From Schlesneria sp. (GTDB lineage Bacteria; Planctomycetota; Planctomycetia; Planctomycetales; Planctomycetaceae): a DNA stretch of 64,000 bases. The translations under genes were made by a program, and so were the position numbers. The stretch is taken from the NCBI GenBank assembly GCA_028291515.1, contig JAQGHU010000074.1, positions 62,001-126,000 on the forward strand, given 5' to 3'. Under the pieces are notes generated by a model. The model searched no databases and had not been told where the DNA came from. It saw only the letters and a program-made list of their open reading frames with translations. Within the stretch, counting starts at the first letter, position 1. Each line of letters starts with the position of its first letter. Of this stretch, positions 1 to 8,704 are shown piece by piece.

Positions 1-1
1 A

Positions 2-1807
2 AAGAGTCTGACCGACTATTTGACGAGGGAGCTTCTAAATGAATTCGAGTTTAAATACTTCGTTCTCGACCGAGCTCAATTCGACATCGCTCACAAACCC
101 AAGGAGGGCTATAAACCATTGCCATTGGGCAATGATCCTGGCGGTGCAGCTCTCTTGAGATCCATCCTCAAAGTCGACAATCTCAGCGCCCAAAGGCACC
201 TGGCCGATCCGTCATCCGGCAGCGGGGTTGGTGCAGGACGATCCGAGGATCTCTCGAAACGACTGAGTAGGTTTTACAAGCGGAACCTGGATCAGAGGAA
301 GGAAGACCATAACGCATTGAGGGCTCTGTTTGACTCGGAGACAGGCCTGAACGAGCATTTAGACGATGTATTCAAAGGCACACTTGATCGTCTCTCGAAG
401 CTTGGGTATCCAGGACTCAACAATCCCAGATTAGAAATTAAGTCCGCTCTGAATCCTGCAACAATAATGAGCAGCCAAGACGCTCGCGTGCATTACGTCG
501 TCGGAGATGGTGAGGATGCTCTACGGCTTCCCGATTCCTACAACGGTCTCGGCTTCAAGAATCTCATCTATATGGTGGTCGAGATATTGGATGTGCACGC
601 TGCATGGATGGCTGACAAGGAAAAACGGGCTCCATTGCACTTGATTTTCATCGAAGAGCCGGAGGCGCACATGCACGCTCAGCTCCAGCAAGTGTTCATC
701 CGAAATGTGCTGGACTTAGTGAAAGTGAGCGACGACGACGTCGGTGCTTTCCATTGCCAGACAGTAGTAACCACGCATTCGCCTCATATTCTGTACGAGA
801 GAGGCTTTCAACCCATACGATACTTCCGGCGACAGAGTACCGGTGGCGAGCAGACCACGGAGGTCTTGAACCTGTCGGCATTCTATGATCAAAACCCGGA
901 CGATCGAGACTTCCTTAGGCGATATCTGAAACTCACCCACTGTGATTTGTTTTTCGCCGATGCTGCTATCCTGGTCGAAGGCAATGTCGAGCGGCTCTTG
1001 CTGCCTGTTATGATTGAAAAGGAAGCCATTTCCTTGCGATCAGCGTGCCTTAGCATCCTGGAGGTCGGAGGTGCGTTCGGACACCGATTCAAGTCATTGA
1101 TCGAGTTCCTCGGTCTTGTGGCCCTCGTCATCACTGACCTGGATAGTGTCGACCTTGTAGCGAATGCTGCTGAAGAGAATGAAGATGAGAATACGGAATT
1201 CGAGGTCCCAAATGACGAGGAGGATCACCCCCCCGTGCGCAAGAAAGGTAAGACGTGTCTGCCTTCCAAAGAAGGTGCTCTCACATCGAACCAAACCTTG
1301 ATCCAGTGGCTTCCGAAGAAACAAACGATCGCAGAGCTGCTCGCTGCAAAGGAGGCTGACAAGGTACAGGAAGCAACTGGTGGCAACGGCTTCAAAGTCC
1401 GTGTGACCTATCAAGTTCCGACCAATCTGACTTGGAATGAATCGACAGCAATGGTGTGCGGCCGAACACTTGAAGAGGATTTCGGTCTTGCAAATGCAAA
1501 CTGGTGTCAGGCACTGGCGCAGCGTCATATCGGTCTTAAGTTGCGAACAAACCCTGCGACTCCTGCTGATCTCGCTTCTGGTCTTCACAATCGAGTGACA
1601 GGAAGATCGTTCGATAAAACAAAATTCGCCTTGGGGGTCTTGACTGAGTTGCCGACGAGTTGGAGCGTTCCCTTGTACATCAAAGAGGGATTGCAGTGGC
1701 TGAATGGCAAAGTCAGTCTTGAACTGGCTGTCTCGCTGACTGAGCCTGTGGGCGCGGCAGCGGTCGACGAGGTTGCTCTTCTGGAACCAGCGGAGGCAGC
1801 CGAATGA
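2..1807 (+). CDS. gajA: GajA-like OLD-family nuclease (ATPase + TOPRIM), 5' end cut by window edge
   Basis: The reading frame is open to the left edge, so the N-terminus with the Walker A motif is missing; the TTG at 20 is probably internal. What is visible is the end of an ABC/SMC-like ATPase: Walker B FIEEPEAHMH (about 650-675) and the H-loop VVTTHSPHIL (about 766-795). A TOPRIM domain follows, with VEGNVE (about 970-990) and the metal-binding ITDLDSVD (about 1127-1153). This order is that of OLD nucleases. The neighbour overlapping by ATGA is a UvrD-like helicase, which defines class 2 OLD proteins, namely GajA of the Gabija antiphage system, where GajA nicks DNA when nucleotide levels fall. 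After the DxD motif comes a charged acidic/basic insertion (about 1165-1255). With over 600 residues here and the N-terminus missing, the protein is longer than the 578-residue Bacillus GajA. A stand-alone OLD nuclease is the alternative. Confidence 0.82.
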   Translation, partial: KSLTDYLTRELLNEFEFKYFVLDRAQFDIAHKPKEGYKPLPLGNDPGGAALLRSILKVDNLSAQRHLADPSSGSGVGAGRSEDLSKRLSRFYKRNLDQRKEDHNALRALFDSETGLNEHLDDVFKGTLDRLSKLGYPGLNNPRLEIKSALNPATIMSSQDARVHYVVGDGEDALRLPDSYNGLGFKNLIYMVVEILDVHAAWMADKEKRAPLHLIFIEEPEAHMHAQLQQVFIRNVLDLVKVSDDDVGAFHCQTVVTTHSPHILYERGFQPIRYFRRQSTGGEQTTEVLNLSAFYDQNPDDRDFLRRYLKLTHCDLFFADAAILVEGNVERLLLPVMIEKEAISLRSACLSILEVGGAFGHRFKSLIEFLGLVALVITDLDSVDLVANAAEENEDENTEFEVPNDEEDHPPVRKKGKTCLPSKEGALTSNQTLIQWLPKKQTIAELLAAKEADKVQEATGGNGFKVRVTYQVPTNLTWNESTAMVCGRTLEEDFGLANANWCQALAQRHIGLKLRTNPATPADLASGLHNRVTGRSFDKTKFALGVLTELPTSWSVPLYIKEGLQWLNGKVSLELAVSLTEPVGAAAVDEVALLEPAEAAE

Positions 1808-3753
1808 CCAGTCGTGCTCAACAAAAGGATACCGATGCGGACCGTGACCTTTACGGCTGTTTGAATTCGACGCCTCCGCAAAGCTTTTTGATGATTGCAG
1901 GGGCCGGATCTGGGAAGACCACATCTTTGATAAAGGGACTGACCGAGATCCTCGCCAAACACGGCGAACGGCTAAAGCTCCGCCACCAAAAGGCTGCCTG
2001 CATCACATACACCGAAATCGCCGCCGGTGAGATATGGGCAGACGTAGGGAACAACCCTCTTGTTCATGTTTCAACGATTCACAGCTTCCTCTGGTCACTC
2101 GTTCGTACTTTCCAATCCGATATCCAAGATTGGGTGACAAGACGAATTGACGAAAAGCTCGTCGAATTGAGGCAAGCTGCAGCCTCTTTCGGCCCGCGTG
2201 TGCAGCAACGCACTCGCGACAAGAACCAGAGCGATATAGTTCGATACGAGCAGCAGCGGGCGCGGATTGGCCGCGTCCGATCGTTCACGTACGGCACCGG
2301 AAGTGATTATATCAACGGCATCTTGGGGCACGACGACATTATCAAAATGGTGCCGCAAATCCTCGTTGAACGCCCACTGATGAGAATTCTTCTAGTTCAA
2401 CAGTTTCCATTTCTGTTCGTTGATGAGAGTCAAGATACGACCGAAAACGTGGTGGCGGCTCTAACAGCGGTGGATAGGGAACTTGGAGATCGGTTTTGTC
2501 TGGGCTTCTTTGGCGATTCGATGCAGCGCATTTATCAGACAGGAATCGGGGAGATCCCAGCGGCTGATGGCTGGGTCACGATCACGAAGGCCGAGAATTT
2601 CCGGTGTCCAACCTCAGTGCTCACTGTCGCTAACGCAATCAGGCGAGACGGCGACGGCCTGGAGCAAACGCGAGGGCGAATGACGGGACCTGAAAATGCT
2701 CAGGTAAGCGTGATTGGCAGCGCCAATATCTTCATACTTCCGGCTGATGAAAGACGCGACCAACGTATAGCGCAGGTTCGCGCGTGGATCGCGGATAACA
2801 ATGATGATCCCGAATGGCTGCACGGTGACAAGGTTAAGCTCCTAGTCATCGTCCATCGAATGGCCGCCAACCGGCTCGGCTTCGGCGAATTGTATTCGGC
2901 ACTGAATGATAGAGCCCCTGAGAAATTCAAAAACGGATTTCTGGATGGCAGTGCCTGGCCGGTTCGCCCGTTCAATAGCTTCGTTCTTCCGCTTGTGGAC
3001 GCAGCCAAGAATGGGCGAGAATTCGAGGTGATGCAAGTACTCAGACAATCGCCACTCTTGGATCGCAAGATGCTGAGCGGAGTTAACGTAGCTAAGTTGC
3101 TCGCGGAGTTGCGGCACTTAGCAGGTACTTTGCAAAAGATGATGGAGCACGGATCAGGGGCAACAAATGCTGATGTCCTACGCCTGCTTCATGAGTCCAA
3201 AAGCATATTGCTAGATCCAAGGATCTTGTCGTATCTCAATCTGAAGCCACCAAATGAGGATGAGGAAGTTGACAACATGGAGGCAGCCGACGACGAGGCT
3301 GACGGAGAGGAGTTGACGAAAGAAGTCGCAGCGATGGACGCATTTCTCGCATGCGCGGCATCACAATTTTGGGGCTATTACGGATACGTCAACGACGAAT
3401 CCCCGTTCTCCACACACCAAGGGATAAAGGGTGCGGAATTCGAACGTGTTCTTGTCGTCCTCGACGATGATGAAGGAACCCACTCACTGTTCTCCTACGA
3501 CAAATATCTAGGCATTCGGGCACTATCAGACCGAGATGAAGCGAACAGGCAAGAGGGGAAGGAAACCATCGTTGAAAGGACGAGACGCCTATTCTACGTT
3601 TGTTGCACACGCGCAAAGAAGGATTTAGTCGTTGTACTCTTTACGCATGACATTGCGGCTGCCGAGCATCAAATATCATCGCTTGGCCTGTTTCAGGTGG
3701 AATCAATCCACTTGGAAGCCGAGATCGCAAGATTGGAAACCATTGCAGGGTAA
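1804..3753 (+). CDS. gajB: GajB-like UvrD/PcrA-type superfamily 1 helicase
   Basis: This 649-residue SF1A helicase begins at an ATG that overlaps the stop codon of the preceding nuclease (ATGA), so the two are translationally coupled. All helicase motifs are visible in order: Walker A AGAGSGKTT (residues 33-41), motif Ia with TYTEIAAGE, the VDESQD box (about 205), GDSMQRIY (about 238), an NFRCP segment (motif IV), HQGIKGAEF (motif V, about 540) and RRLFYVCCTRAKK (motif VI, about 598). It should therefore be catalytically intact. In Gabija, GajB senses DNA ends and activates GajA. At 649 residues it is larger than the 494-residue Bacillus GajB, with an acidic insertion near 490-510 (DEEVDNMEAADDEADGEE). 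An ordinary DNA-repair helicase is less likely given the partner. Confidence 0.84.
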   Translation: MTSRAQQKDTDADRDLYGCLNSTPPQSFLMIAGAGSGKTTSLIKGLTEILAKHGERLKLRHQKAACITYTEIAAGEIWADVGNNPLVHVSTIHSFLWSLVRTFQSDIQDWVTRRIDEKLVELRQAAASFGPRVQQRTRDKNQSDIVRYEQQRARIGRVRSFTYGTGSDYINGILGHDDIIKMVPQILVERPLMRILLVQQFPFLFVDESQDTTENVVAALTAVDRELGDRFCLGFFGDSMQRIYQTGIGEIPAADGWVTITKAENFRCPTSVLTVANAIRRDGDGLEQTRGRMTGPENAQVSVIGSANIFILPADERRDQRIAQVRAWIADNNDDPEWLHGDKVKLLVIVHRMAANRLGFGELYSALNDRAPEKFKNGFLDGSAWPVRPFNSFVLPLVDAAKNGREFEVMQVLRQSPLLDRKMLSGVNVAKLLAELRHLAGTLQKMMEHGSGATNADVLRLLHESKSILLDPRILSYLNLKPPNEDEEVDNMEAADDEADGEELTKEVAAMDAFLACAASQFWGYYGYVNDESPFSTHQGIKGAEFERVLVVLDDDEGTHSLFSYDKYLGIRALSDRDEANRQEGKETIVERTRRLFYVCCTRAKKDLVVVLFTHDIAAAEHQISSLGLFQVESIHLEAEIARLETIAG

Positions 3754-4106
3754 GTTATGCGAAACTGTGAAAGCGAATTGGTAACACAATGGTAACAACA
3801 TTGGCCATGTCAGGGCGACGTGAGTACAATGCCAACTCGGAGAGCCAGCGACGTAACTGGCTGAAACCACAGGTTCTTAAGCATCACCCCAGCGTATTTG
3901 CCATGCTACCGCGATGGAGCATCAATCGGACTTAAAATCCGGTGGGAGTTAAATCCCGTGCGGGTTCGAACCCCGCCTCGGCCAATCTTCTAAGAAGCTT
4001 GTGCTTCAAAGTCTTGCGACAACTCCCCGAAAACGTCATTCGGGAAGTTACGTCAAGTCATCTCATCCCCAGACGCTCCAAGATCGCTTGGGATGCAAAC
4101 AAACGA
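3754..4106. other. Island-end spacer containing tRNA fragment and short direct repeats
   Basis: This 353-bp stretch separates the helicase gene from the LRR gene. It contains two copies of GGTAACA (3780-3786 and 3791-3797) spaced exactly 11 bp apart, an inverted repeat ATGCT/AGCAT around 3903-3922, and the tRNA-Leu 3' fragment at 3926-3984. I see no convincing protein-coding gene in it. The direct repeats one helical turn apart and the inverted repeat next to the tRNA fragment would fit recombinase-binding sites, but this is inference. Confidence 0.6.
3926..3984 (+). tRNA. 3' fragment of tRNA-Leu(UAA), candidate integration (att) site
   Basis: The segment folds as the 3' part of a class II tRNA. 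The anticodon stem is TCGGA/TCCGG (3926-3930, 3938-3942) around loop CTTAAAA with anticodon TAA at 3933-3935. A long variable arm GGGA/TCCC (3944-3957), a T-arm GCGGG-TTCGAAC-CCCGC (3960-3976), acceptor strand CTCGGCC (3977-3983) and discriminator A (3984) follow, with no encoded CCA. Upstream there is neither a matching GGCCGAG acceptor strand nor a D-arm, so the 5' half is missing. Many tyrosine integrases use the anticodon-to-3'-end part of a tRNA gene as attB and leave such a fragment at the distal island end. Its orientation places the island to the left, with the Gabija pair. Confidence 0.75.
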
Positions 4107-4781
4107 TCATGGGTCTGGATAGATTTTGCAGTTCGGGAGCGACTTGCGAAGACTGGATCTGCCTGCCTCCGTGGTTTGTGTGTCGACCAGGTAGAGTAGT
4201 TCAAGGCTGGTCAGCCCATTGAGATGCTGTAGTCCTGCGTCGGTGATTTGCGTATTGATTACGCTGAGCACCTTAAGTTTGGTCAAACACTTCAGAAGTT
4301 CCAGTCCTCCATTGGTGACTTGAGTATCATTGAGGAACAACTCTTCAAGTCGCTTCGATCCCATTATGGATTCTAGTCCGCCATCGGTGATTTGTGTGCC
4401 ATTGAGGCTGAGTACTTTAAGACTCGTCAGTCCCTTAAGATGTTTCAGTCCCGCATCGTTGCCCCCGGCTCTCTTGAGCAGGAGGTCTTCGAGATTCGTG
4501 AGCGAGCCAACGTCCGAAAGCGGTGGGTCGGGTGAACCAGTAAGATCAATCCATACAATGCGGTCAAGAAACGGCCGGTCCTCATTGGTCAGCAGTGGCA
4601 GCCAGTCCAGACCGCAGTATCGAAAGCCTGCTATCCCGCCAAGTGATTCAATTCGCTTTGCGATCCGCTGTTCTCGCTGATAATTGGCGTAGACACCCAC
4701 AGCCCAGAAAGACGCCAGCGCCAGAACCGCACAAATTACGATTCTGACGAAATGTCGTCGAATGTATTGCCACGCCTTCAT
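4107..4781 (-). CDS. Membrane-anchored leucine-rich repeat protein
   Basis: The 224-residue product starts at an ATG (4781); an in-frame GTG at 4805 would add eight residues. An N-terminal hydrophobic segment (residues 14-32, IVICAVLALASFWAVGVYA) anchors or exports it. The rest is a run of about five 24-residue leucine-rich repeats with the pattern LxxLKxLxLxxTQITDxGLxxL, the TDxGL type common in planctomycetes. Such repeats form a curved binding surface. No enzymatic motif is visible and the partner is unknown. It lies just outside the tRNA fragment, so it probably belongs to the chromosomal backbone, and it is divergent from the sulfatase gene. Confidence 0.8.
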   Translation of the reverse strand: MKAWQYIRRHFVRIVICAVLALASFWAVGVYANYQREQRIAKRIESLGGIAGFRYCGLDWLPLLTNEDRPFLDRIVWIDLTGSPDPPLSDVGSLTNLEDLLLKRAGGNDAGLKHLKGLTSLKVLSLNGTQITDGGLESIMGSKRLEELFLNDTQVTNGGLELLKCLTKLKVLSVINTQITDAGLQHLNGLTSLELLYLVDTQTTEAGRSSLRKSLPNCKIYPDP

Positions 4782-4896
4782 GGGGTGTTTCTTTGCACAA
4801 CACACAGTTCACAGATCAGCCGATTGACGATAACCTTTGGACAAGGGAAACGCAGCCCTGTTCAAAACGCTCGATCATTTCTAGTGCCCACCATTG

Positions 4897-6411
4897 ATGC
4901 TAAGACTTTCGGCTCTTTTCTCGTGCTGGTTGTTGCTCAGTGTGATGCAACTTTGTGCGGCTGAGCGACCAAATATTCTGTTGATTCTAGTTGACGATCT
5001 GAAACCCGCACTGGGTTGCTACGGCGACCCACTGGCGAAGTCGCCAAATATTGATTCGCTGGCAACTCGGTCGATACGGTTCGATCTCGCGTATTGCAAT
5101 CAGGCGGTCTGCGCGCCGTCGCGATTCACGTTGATGCTCGGAGCGCATTCGACTTCGACGGGGCTTTACGGACTTGGCAGTCGTCTACGTGATGTCGTTC
5201 CTGATGCGGTGACGATGCCGCAATACTTTGCGCGATACGGCTACCACACTGAATCTCTTGGCAAAGTGTTTCACATCGGACATGGAAATCTGGGAGATCC
5301 CGATTCGTTTAGCGTGCCTCATTTCAAAGACAAGGTGATTGAGTACGTTGACCCGGCCAGCACCGGCGGTCAGTTGACGCGCGAAGAAGCATTCTTTGAG
5401 AATCGAATGCTCGGAGCGATCGGAACCCTGCCGCGCGGAGCGGCCTTTGAGTCGCCGGTCGTTGATGATGACGCCTATGCCGACGGTCGCGTCGCGATGG
5501 AAACCGTCCAGCGTTTGAAAGCAGCGAAGAAGCGTCGTGACGAACAGAGGATCCCGTTTTTTATGGCGGTCGGCTTTGCCCGCCCTCATCTGCCCTTCAG
5601 CGTTCCCAAGAAATATTGGGATCTGCACGATCCCTCACAATTCATTCTCGCCAAACATCAAGCATTGCCTGTGGGTTCACCGCCAGTCGCCGGCAAACGC
5701 GGCGGTGAGATCACCAATTACCTTCCCGTCCCCGAACGAGGTCCGCTCGATCCGGATCTACAACGTCAGCTCATTCACGGCTACTACGCCAGCACCAGTT
5801 ATGTTGACGCTCAAATCGGCAAGGTTCTGCAGGAATTGGATCGGCTCGAACTGTCATCCAATACAATAGTGGTGCTGTGGGGTGACCATGGGTTCCACCT
5901 GGGAGATTTGGGCATCTGGACCAAGCACACTAATTACGAGCAGGCGACCCGAATTCCCTTGCTGATCAGTGCTCCAGGCGTCACAGCGGCCAATTCTTCG
6001 ACACGGCAACTGGCAGAAAGCGTCGATCTTTTTCCCACTTTGGCCGAACTTGCGGCTCTCCCCGCGCCTCAGGTACCTCAGCCACTTGATGGGAAAAGTC
6101 TGGTTCCGGTCCTGAAAAACTCTGAGGCACGGGTTCGCGAGCATGCGTTCCACGCCTACCCCAATGCCCGCTTGGGTCGAGCGATCCGAACCGAACGATT
6201 TCGATTCGTCGAGTGGCGAAGAACTGATGAAAAAGAAGAGGACGCGGCTCTTGAACTCTACGACTATGAGTTGGATCCCTTGGAAACTCGCAACTACGCT
6301 TCCGAATTGCCGGAAGTGGTGGCGGAACTTCGTCAAAAGCTGCGGCAATATCCTGCGCCTGTCGATCCACGGGCGAATAATCGGAAGCCTGGCCCCAAGC
6401 CGCAGCCTTGA
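4897..6411 (+). CDS. Secreted sulfatase (iduronate-2-sulfatase-like)
   Basis: This 504-residue protein starts at ATG 4897, just after an in-frame TTG. A signal peptide (LRLSALFSCWLLLSVMQLCA) is followed by PNILLILVDDLKP, which holds the first metal-binding aspartates. The sulfatase signature CAPSR (Cys about residue 72) is the site of conversion to formylglycine. Later GDHGFHLGD and a WTKHTNYEQATRIPL segment match the family's metal- and substrate-binding regions. The iduronate-2-sulfatase-like group hydrolyses sulfate esters on polysaccharides in the periplasm or outside the cell. Planctomycetes carry many such genes. The C-terminus ends in a basic, proline-rich tail (NNRKPGPKPQP). The exact substrate cannot be read from the sequence. 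Confidence 0.93.
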   Translation: MLRLSALFSCWLLLSVMQLCAAERPNILLILVDDLKPALGCYGDPLAKSPNIDSLATRSIRFDLAYCNQAVCAPSRFTLMLGAHSTSTGLYGLGSRLRDVVPDAVTMPQYFARYGYHTESLGKVFHIGHGNLGDPDSFSVPHFKDKVIEYVDPASTGGQLTREEAFFENRMLGAIGTLPRGAAFESPVVDDDAYADGRVAMETVQRLKAAKKRRDEQRIPFFMAVGFARPHLPFSVPKKYWDLHDPSQFILAKHQALPVGSPPVAGKRGGEITNYLPVPERGPLDPDLQRQLIHGYYASTSYVDAQIGKVLQELDRLELSSNTIVVLWGDHGFHLGDLGIWTKHTNYEQATRIPLLISAPGVTAANSSTRQLAESVDLFPTLAELAALPAPQVPQPLDGKSLVPVLKNSEARVREHAFHAYPNARLGRAIRTERFRFVEWRRTDEKEEDAALELYDYELDPLETRNYASELPEVVAELRQKLRQYPAPVDPRANNRKPGPKPQP

Positions 6412-6515
6412 GACAGCGAGTTTTCCCGAGCGCGTTGACCTCGGGTGGCGACCCATGAATAATCGCGGATACCGACGGCTGCTGTCCTGCTTCGAGAATC
6501 AGAAAAAGAGTTTTC

Positions 6516-7739
6516 ATGTCCAATACTGCGGTGAAAATGGGAGCCAGCTCCAACGTTCCTGACGCTCAAGGGCGTTTTGGTGAATTCGGGCGGCGATTTG
6601 TTCCCGAAACTCTCATGCATGCTCTCGAGGAACTGACGATTGAGTATGCCAGTGCGAAGGCGGACCCCGCCTTCAATCAACGCCTCGATGAATTGATGCA
6701 GACGTTCGTCGGTCGCCCTAATCCGCTGTACTTCGCGGAACGGCTGACCGAACTGTGCGGCGGAGCCCAGATTTACTTCAAGCGTGAAGACCTGAATCAC
6801 ACGGGTGCTCATAAGATCAACAACACCATGGGCCAGGCGCTGCTGACCCTGCGAATGGGCAAGAAACGCGTCATCGCCGAAACCGGTGCCGGACAACACG
6901 GAGTCGCCACCGCAACCGCATGTGCTCGATTCGGTCTGCCCTGCGTGGTCTACATGGGCGAAGAAGACATCCGCCGCCAGAAGCTGAACGTCTTCATCAT
7001 GCGTACGATGGGCGCCGAAGTGCGACCTGTCACTAGCGGATCGCGAACGCTTCGCGATGCAATCAACGAAGCGATGCGAGACTGGATGTCGTCCGTGGAA
7101 GACACGCATTACATCCTGGGATCCGTCGTCGGACCCCATCCCTTCCCGATGATTGTCCGCGACTTCCAATCTGTAATTGGTCGCGAATCTCGCCAGCAAT
7201 GTCTGGACAAAGTTGGCCGACTCCCCGATGAGGTAATTGCTTGTGTTGGGGGCGGATCCAACTCGGCCGGGATGTTCTATCCGTTCGTGGATGACAGCGG
7301 CGTTCAATTAACCGGTGTCGAAGCGGGTGGCCGTGGCGACAAGCCGGGCGAACATGCCAGCACTCTGACCTACGGAACCAAGGGCGTGTTGCATGGCAGC
7401 TACAGCTATGTGCTGCAAGATCCCGATGGCCAAACGATGGATGTGCATTCGATCTCGGCGGGACTCGACTATCCGGGCGTTGGTCCCGAGCACAGCTACT
7501 GGCGCGATTCCGGTCGCGTGAACTATGTGAGCGTTCGCGACCACCAAGCATTGGAAACGGTGTCTCTGGTCGCTCGCACGGAAGGGATTCTGCCGGCGCT
7601 CGAAAGCTCGCACGCGATCGCCTACGCCATGGATTGTGCCCGCAAACGTGATCCCGACGATATCATTGTCGTCTGCCTGTCAGGTCGAGGTGACAAAGAC
7701 GTGAACGAGGTCGCGAGATTGACTGGCCAAGACCTCTAA
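6516..7739 (+). CDS. trpB: Tryptophan synthase beta chain
   Basis: The 407-residue protein matches TrpB along its length. It has the PLP-binding lysine in [14 protein letters not shown] (Lys100), the substrate loop [12 protein letters not shown], the phosphate-binding [10 protein letters not shown] and the C-terminal LSGRGDKDV. It condenses indole and L-serine to tryptophan in the cytoplasm, in complex with TrpA. The ATG at 6516 is preceded by AAGAG. trpA follows on the same strand after about 140 bp that contain a pair of hairpin repeats, so the usual tight trpBA spacing is broken here. Confidence 0.97.
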   Translation: MSNTAVKMGASSNVPDAQGRFGEFGRRFVPETLMHALEELTIEYASAKADPAFNQRLDELMQTFVGRPNPLYFAERLTELCGGAQIYFKREDLNHTGAHKINNTMGQALLTLRMGKKRVIAETGAGQHGVATATACARFGLPCVVYMGEEDIRRQKLNVFIMRTMGAEVRPVTSGSRTLRDAINEAMRDWMSSVEDTHYILGSVVGPHPFPMIVRDFQSVIGRESRQQCLDKVGRLPDEVIACVGGGSNSAGMFYPFVDDSGVQLTGVEAGGRGDKPGEHASTLTYGTKGVLHGSYSYVLQDPDGQTMDVHSISAGLDYPGVGPEHSYWRDSGRVNYVSVRDHQALETVSLVARTEGILPALESSHAIAYAMDCARKRDPDDIIVVCLSGRGDKDVNEVARLTGQDL

Positions 7740-7745
7740 TTCCCG

Positions 7746-7840
7746 TAGGTTATGCTTCAGCATAACTCTTGGTTTAGTTCGCATCGCCGGTTGCCTTCAA
7801 AGTTGGAAGGCGAGTTATGCTGAAGCATAACCTACGCAAG
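7746..7840. repeat. Mirrored pair of REP-like hairpins between trpB and trpA
   Basis: The segment at 7746-7771 (GTAGGTTATGCTTCAGCATA and on) recurs as its reverse complement at 7812-7838. Each arm is itself a hairpin, GTTATGCT-TC-AGCATAAC. The two arms therefore form a large inverted repeat with about 40 bp between them. The design, a short perfect palindrome present as an inverted doublet between two genes, is that of REP/BIME elements. The second arm contains the ATG at 7817 that would otherwise be taken as the trpA start. It could reduce read-through or alter mRNA decay between trpB and trpA. Confidence 0.8.
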
Positions 7841-7879
7841 ATTGACGCCCTGCAGACAATCACATTTGAAAGAGATCCG

Positions 7880-8704
7880 GTGCCTTCACCTTCCCGTATT
7901 GCCGATGTCTTTGCCGCTCGCCAGAAACAACAGCAAATGGCGTTCATGCCATTTTTGACGGCGGGCGATCCAGATCTGGCTATGACCGCGCGACTGGTCG
8001 AAGAGCTTTCCAAAGCGGGAGCCGACTTGATCGAAATTGGATTCCCGTACAGCGATCCCATCGCCGATGGACCGGTGATCCAGGCGTCATATACGCGGGC
8101 CTTAGGGAAAAAACTGCAGATCCCTGCCATTTTTTCCACGCTGAAGCCGGTTGCTCAGAAGATCAAGACGCCGCTGGTTGCGATGGTGTCGTACGCGATC
8201 ATCTTCCGGATTGGCACACTCGAGTTCGTGCGACAAGCCGCCGACGCAGGATTCGCAGGCTTGATTGTTCCTGATCTGCCTGGCGACGAAGCCGACGAGT
8301 TTCAGCAACTCGTGACCGGCAGCAATATGGACCTGATCCAATTGATCGCTCCCACAACCCCCCCTGCCCGTTCCGCTCGTATCTTGAAGAACGCCAGCGG
8401 CTTCGTCTATTGCATCGCGGTGGCGGGGACAACAGGTGCCCGAGCCGAGCTTGCTCCGCAACTGGCCGACATGTTGAAGACACTTCGTACGCAGACCAAG
8501 CTTCCCCTGGCGGTCGGCTTTGGGTTAAGTCGTCCTGATCAAGTCGAGCAACTTCGCGGATTGGCTGATGGTGCGATTGTCGGTTCCGCGATCGTCAAGC
8601 ACCTCGATGAACTGTCAGCCGATTCTGGTAAAGCGGACGAGGTGATTCGGAAGCTGGTTCAGTACGCGGGAAGCATCGCTGCAGCGGCTCATTCGAGTCG
8701 CTAA
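7880..8704 (+). CDS. trpA: Tryptophan synthase alpha chain
   Basis: TrpA cleaves indole-3-glycerol phosphate to indole and glyceraldehyde 3-phosphate and channels indole to TrpB. The TIM-barrel signature is clear: FMPFLTAGDPD, ADLIEIGFPYSDPIADGP with the catalytic glutamate, the aspartate in VPDLPGDEADE, and the phosphate-binding GFGLSRPDQ near the end. I chose GTG 7880 as the start because GAAAGAG lies 5 nt upstream and the product (274 residues) has the family length. The earlier in-frame ATG at 7817 lies inside the hairpin repeat and would add 21 unrelated residues. The last 110 bp overlap a gene on the opposite strand. Confidence 0.93.
   Translation: MPSPSRIADVFAARQKQQQMAFMPFLTAGDPDLAMTARLVEELSKAGADLIEIGFPYSDPIADGPVIQASYTRALGKKLQIPAIFSTLKPVAQKIKTPLVAMVSYAIIFRIGTLEFVRQAADAGFAGLIVPDLPGDEADEFQQLVTGSNMDLIQLIAPTTPPARSARILKNASGFVYCIAVAGTTGARAELAPQLADMLKTLRTQTKLPLAVGFGLSRPDQVEQLRGLADGAIVGSAIVKHLDELSADSGKADEVIRKLVQYAGSIAAAAHSSR

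Noticed and set aside
3899-3984. A complete tRNA-Leu gene
   Set aside because: The acceptor strand CTCGGCC has no partner GGCCGAG at the right distance and there is no D-arm; only the 3' part is real.
6333-7307. A 324-codon minus-strand frame across the sulfatase end and trpB
   Set aside because: It runs antisense through highly conserved TrpB coding sequence and encodes no recognisable protein.
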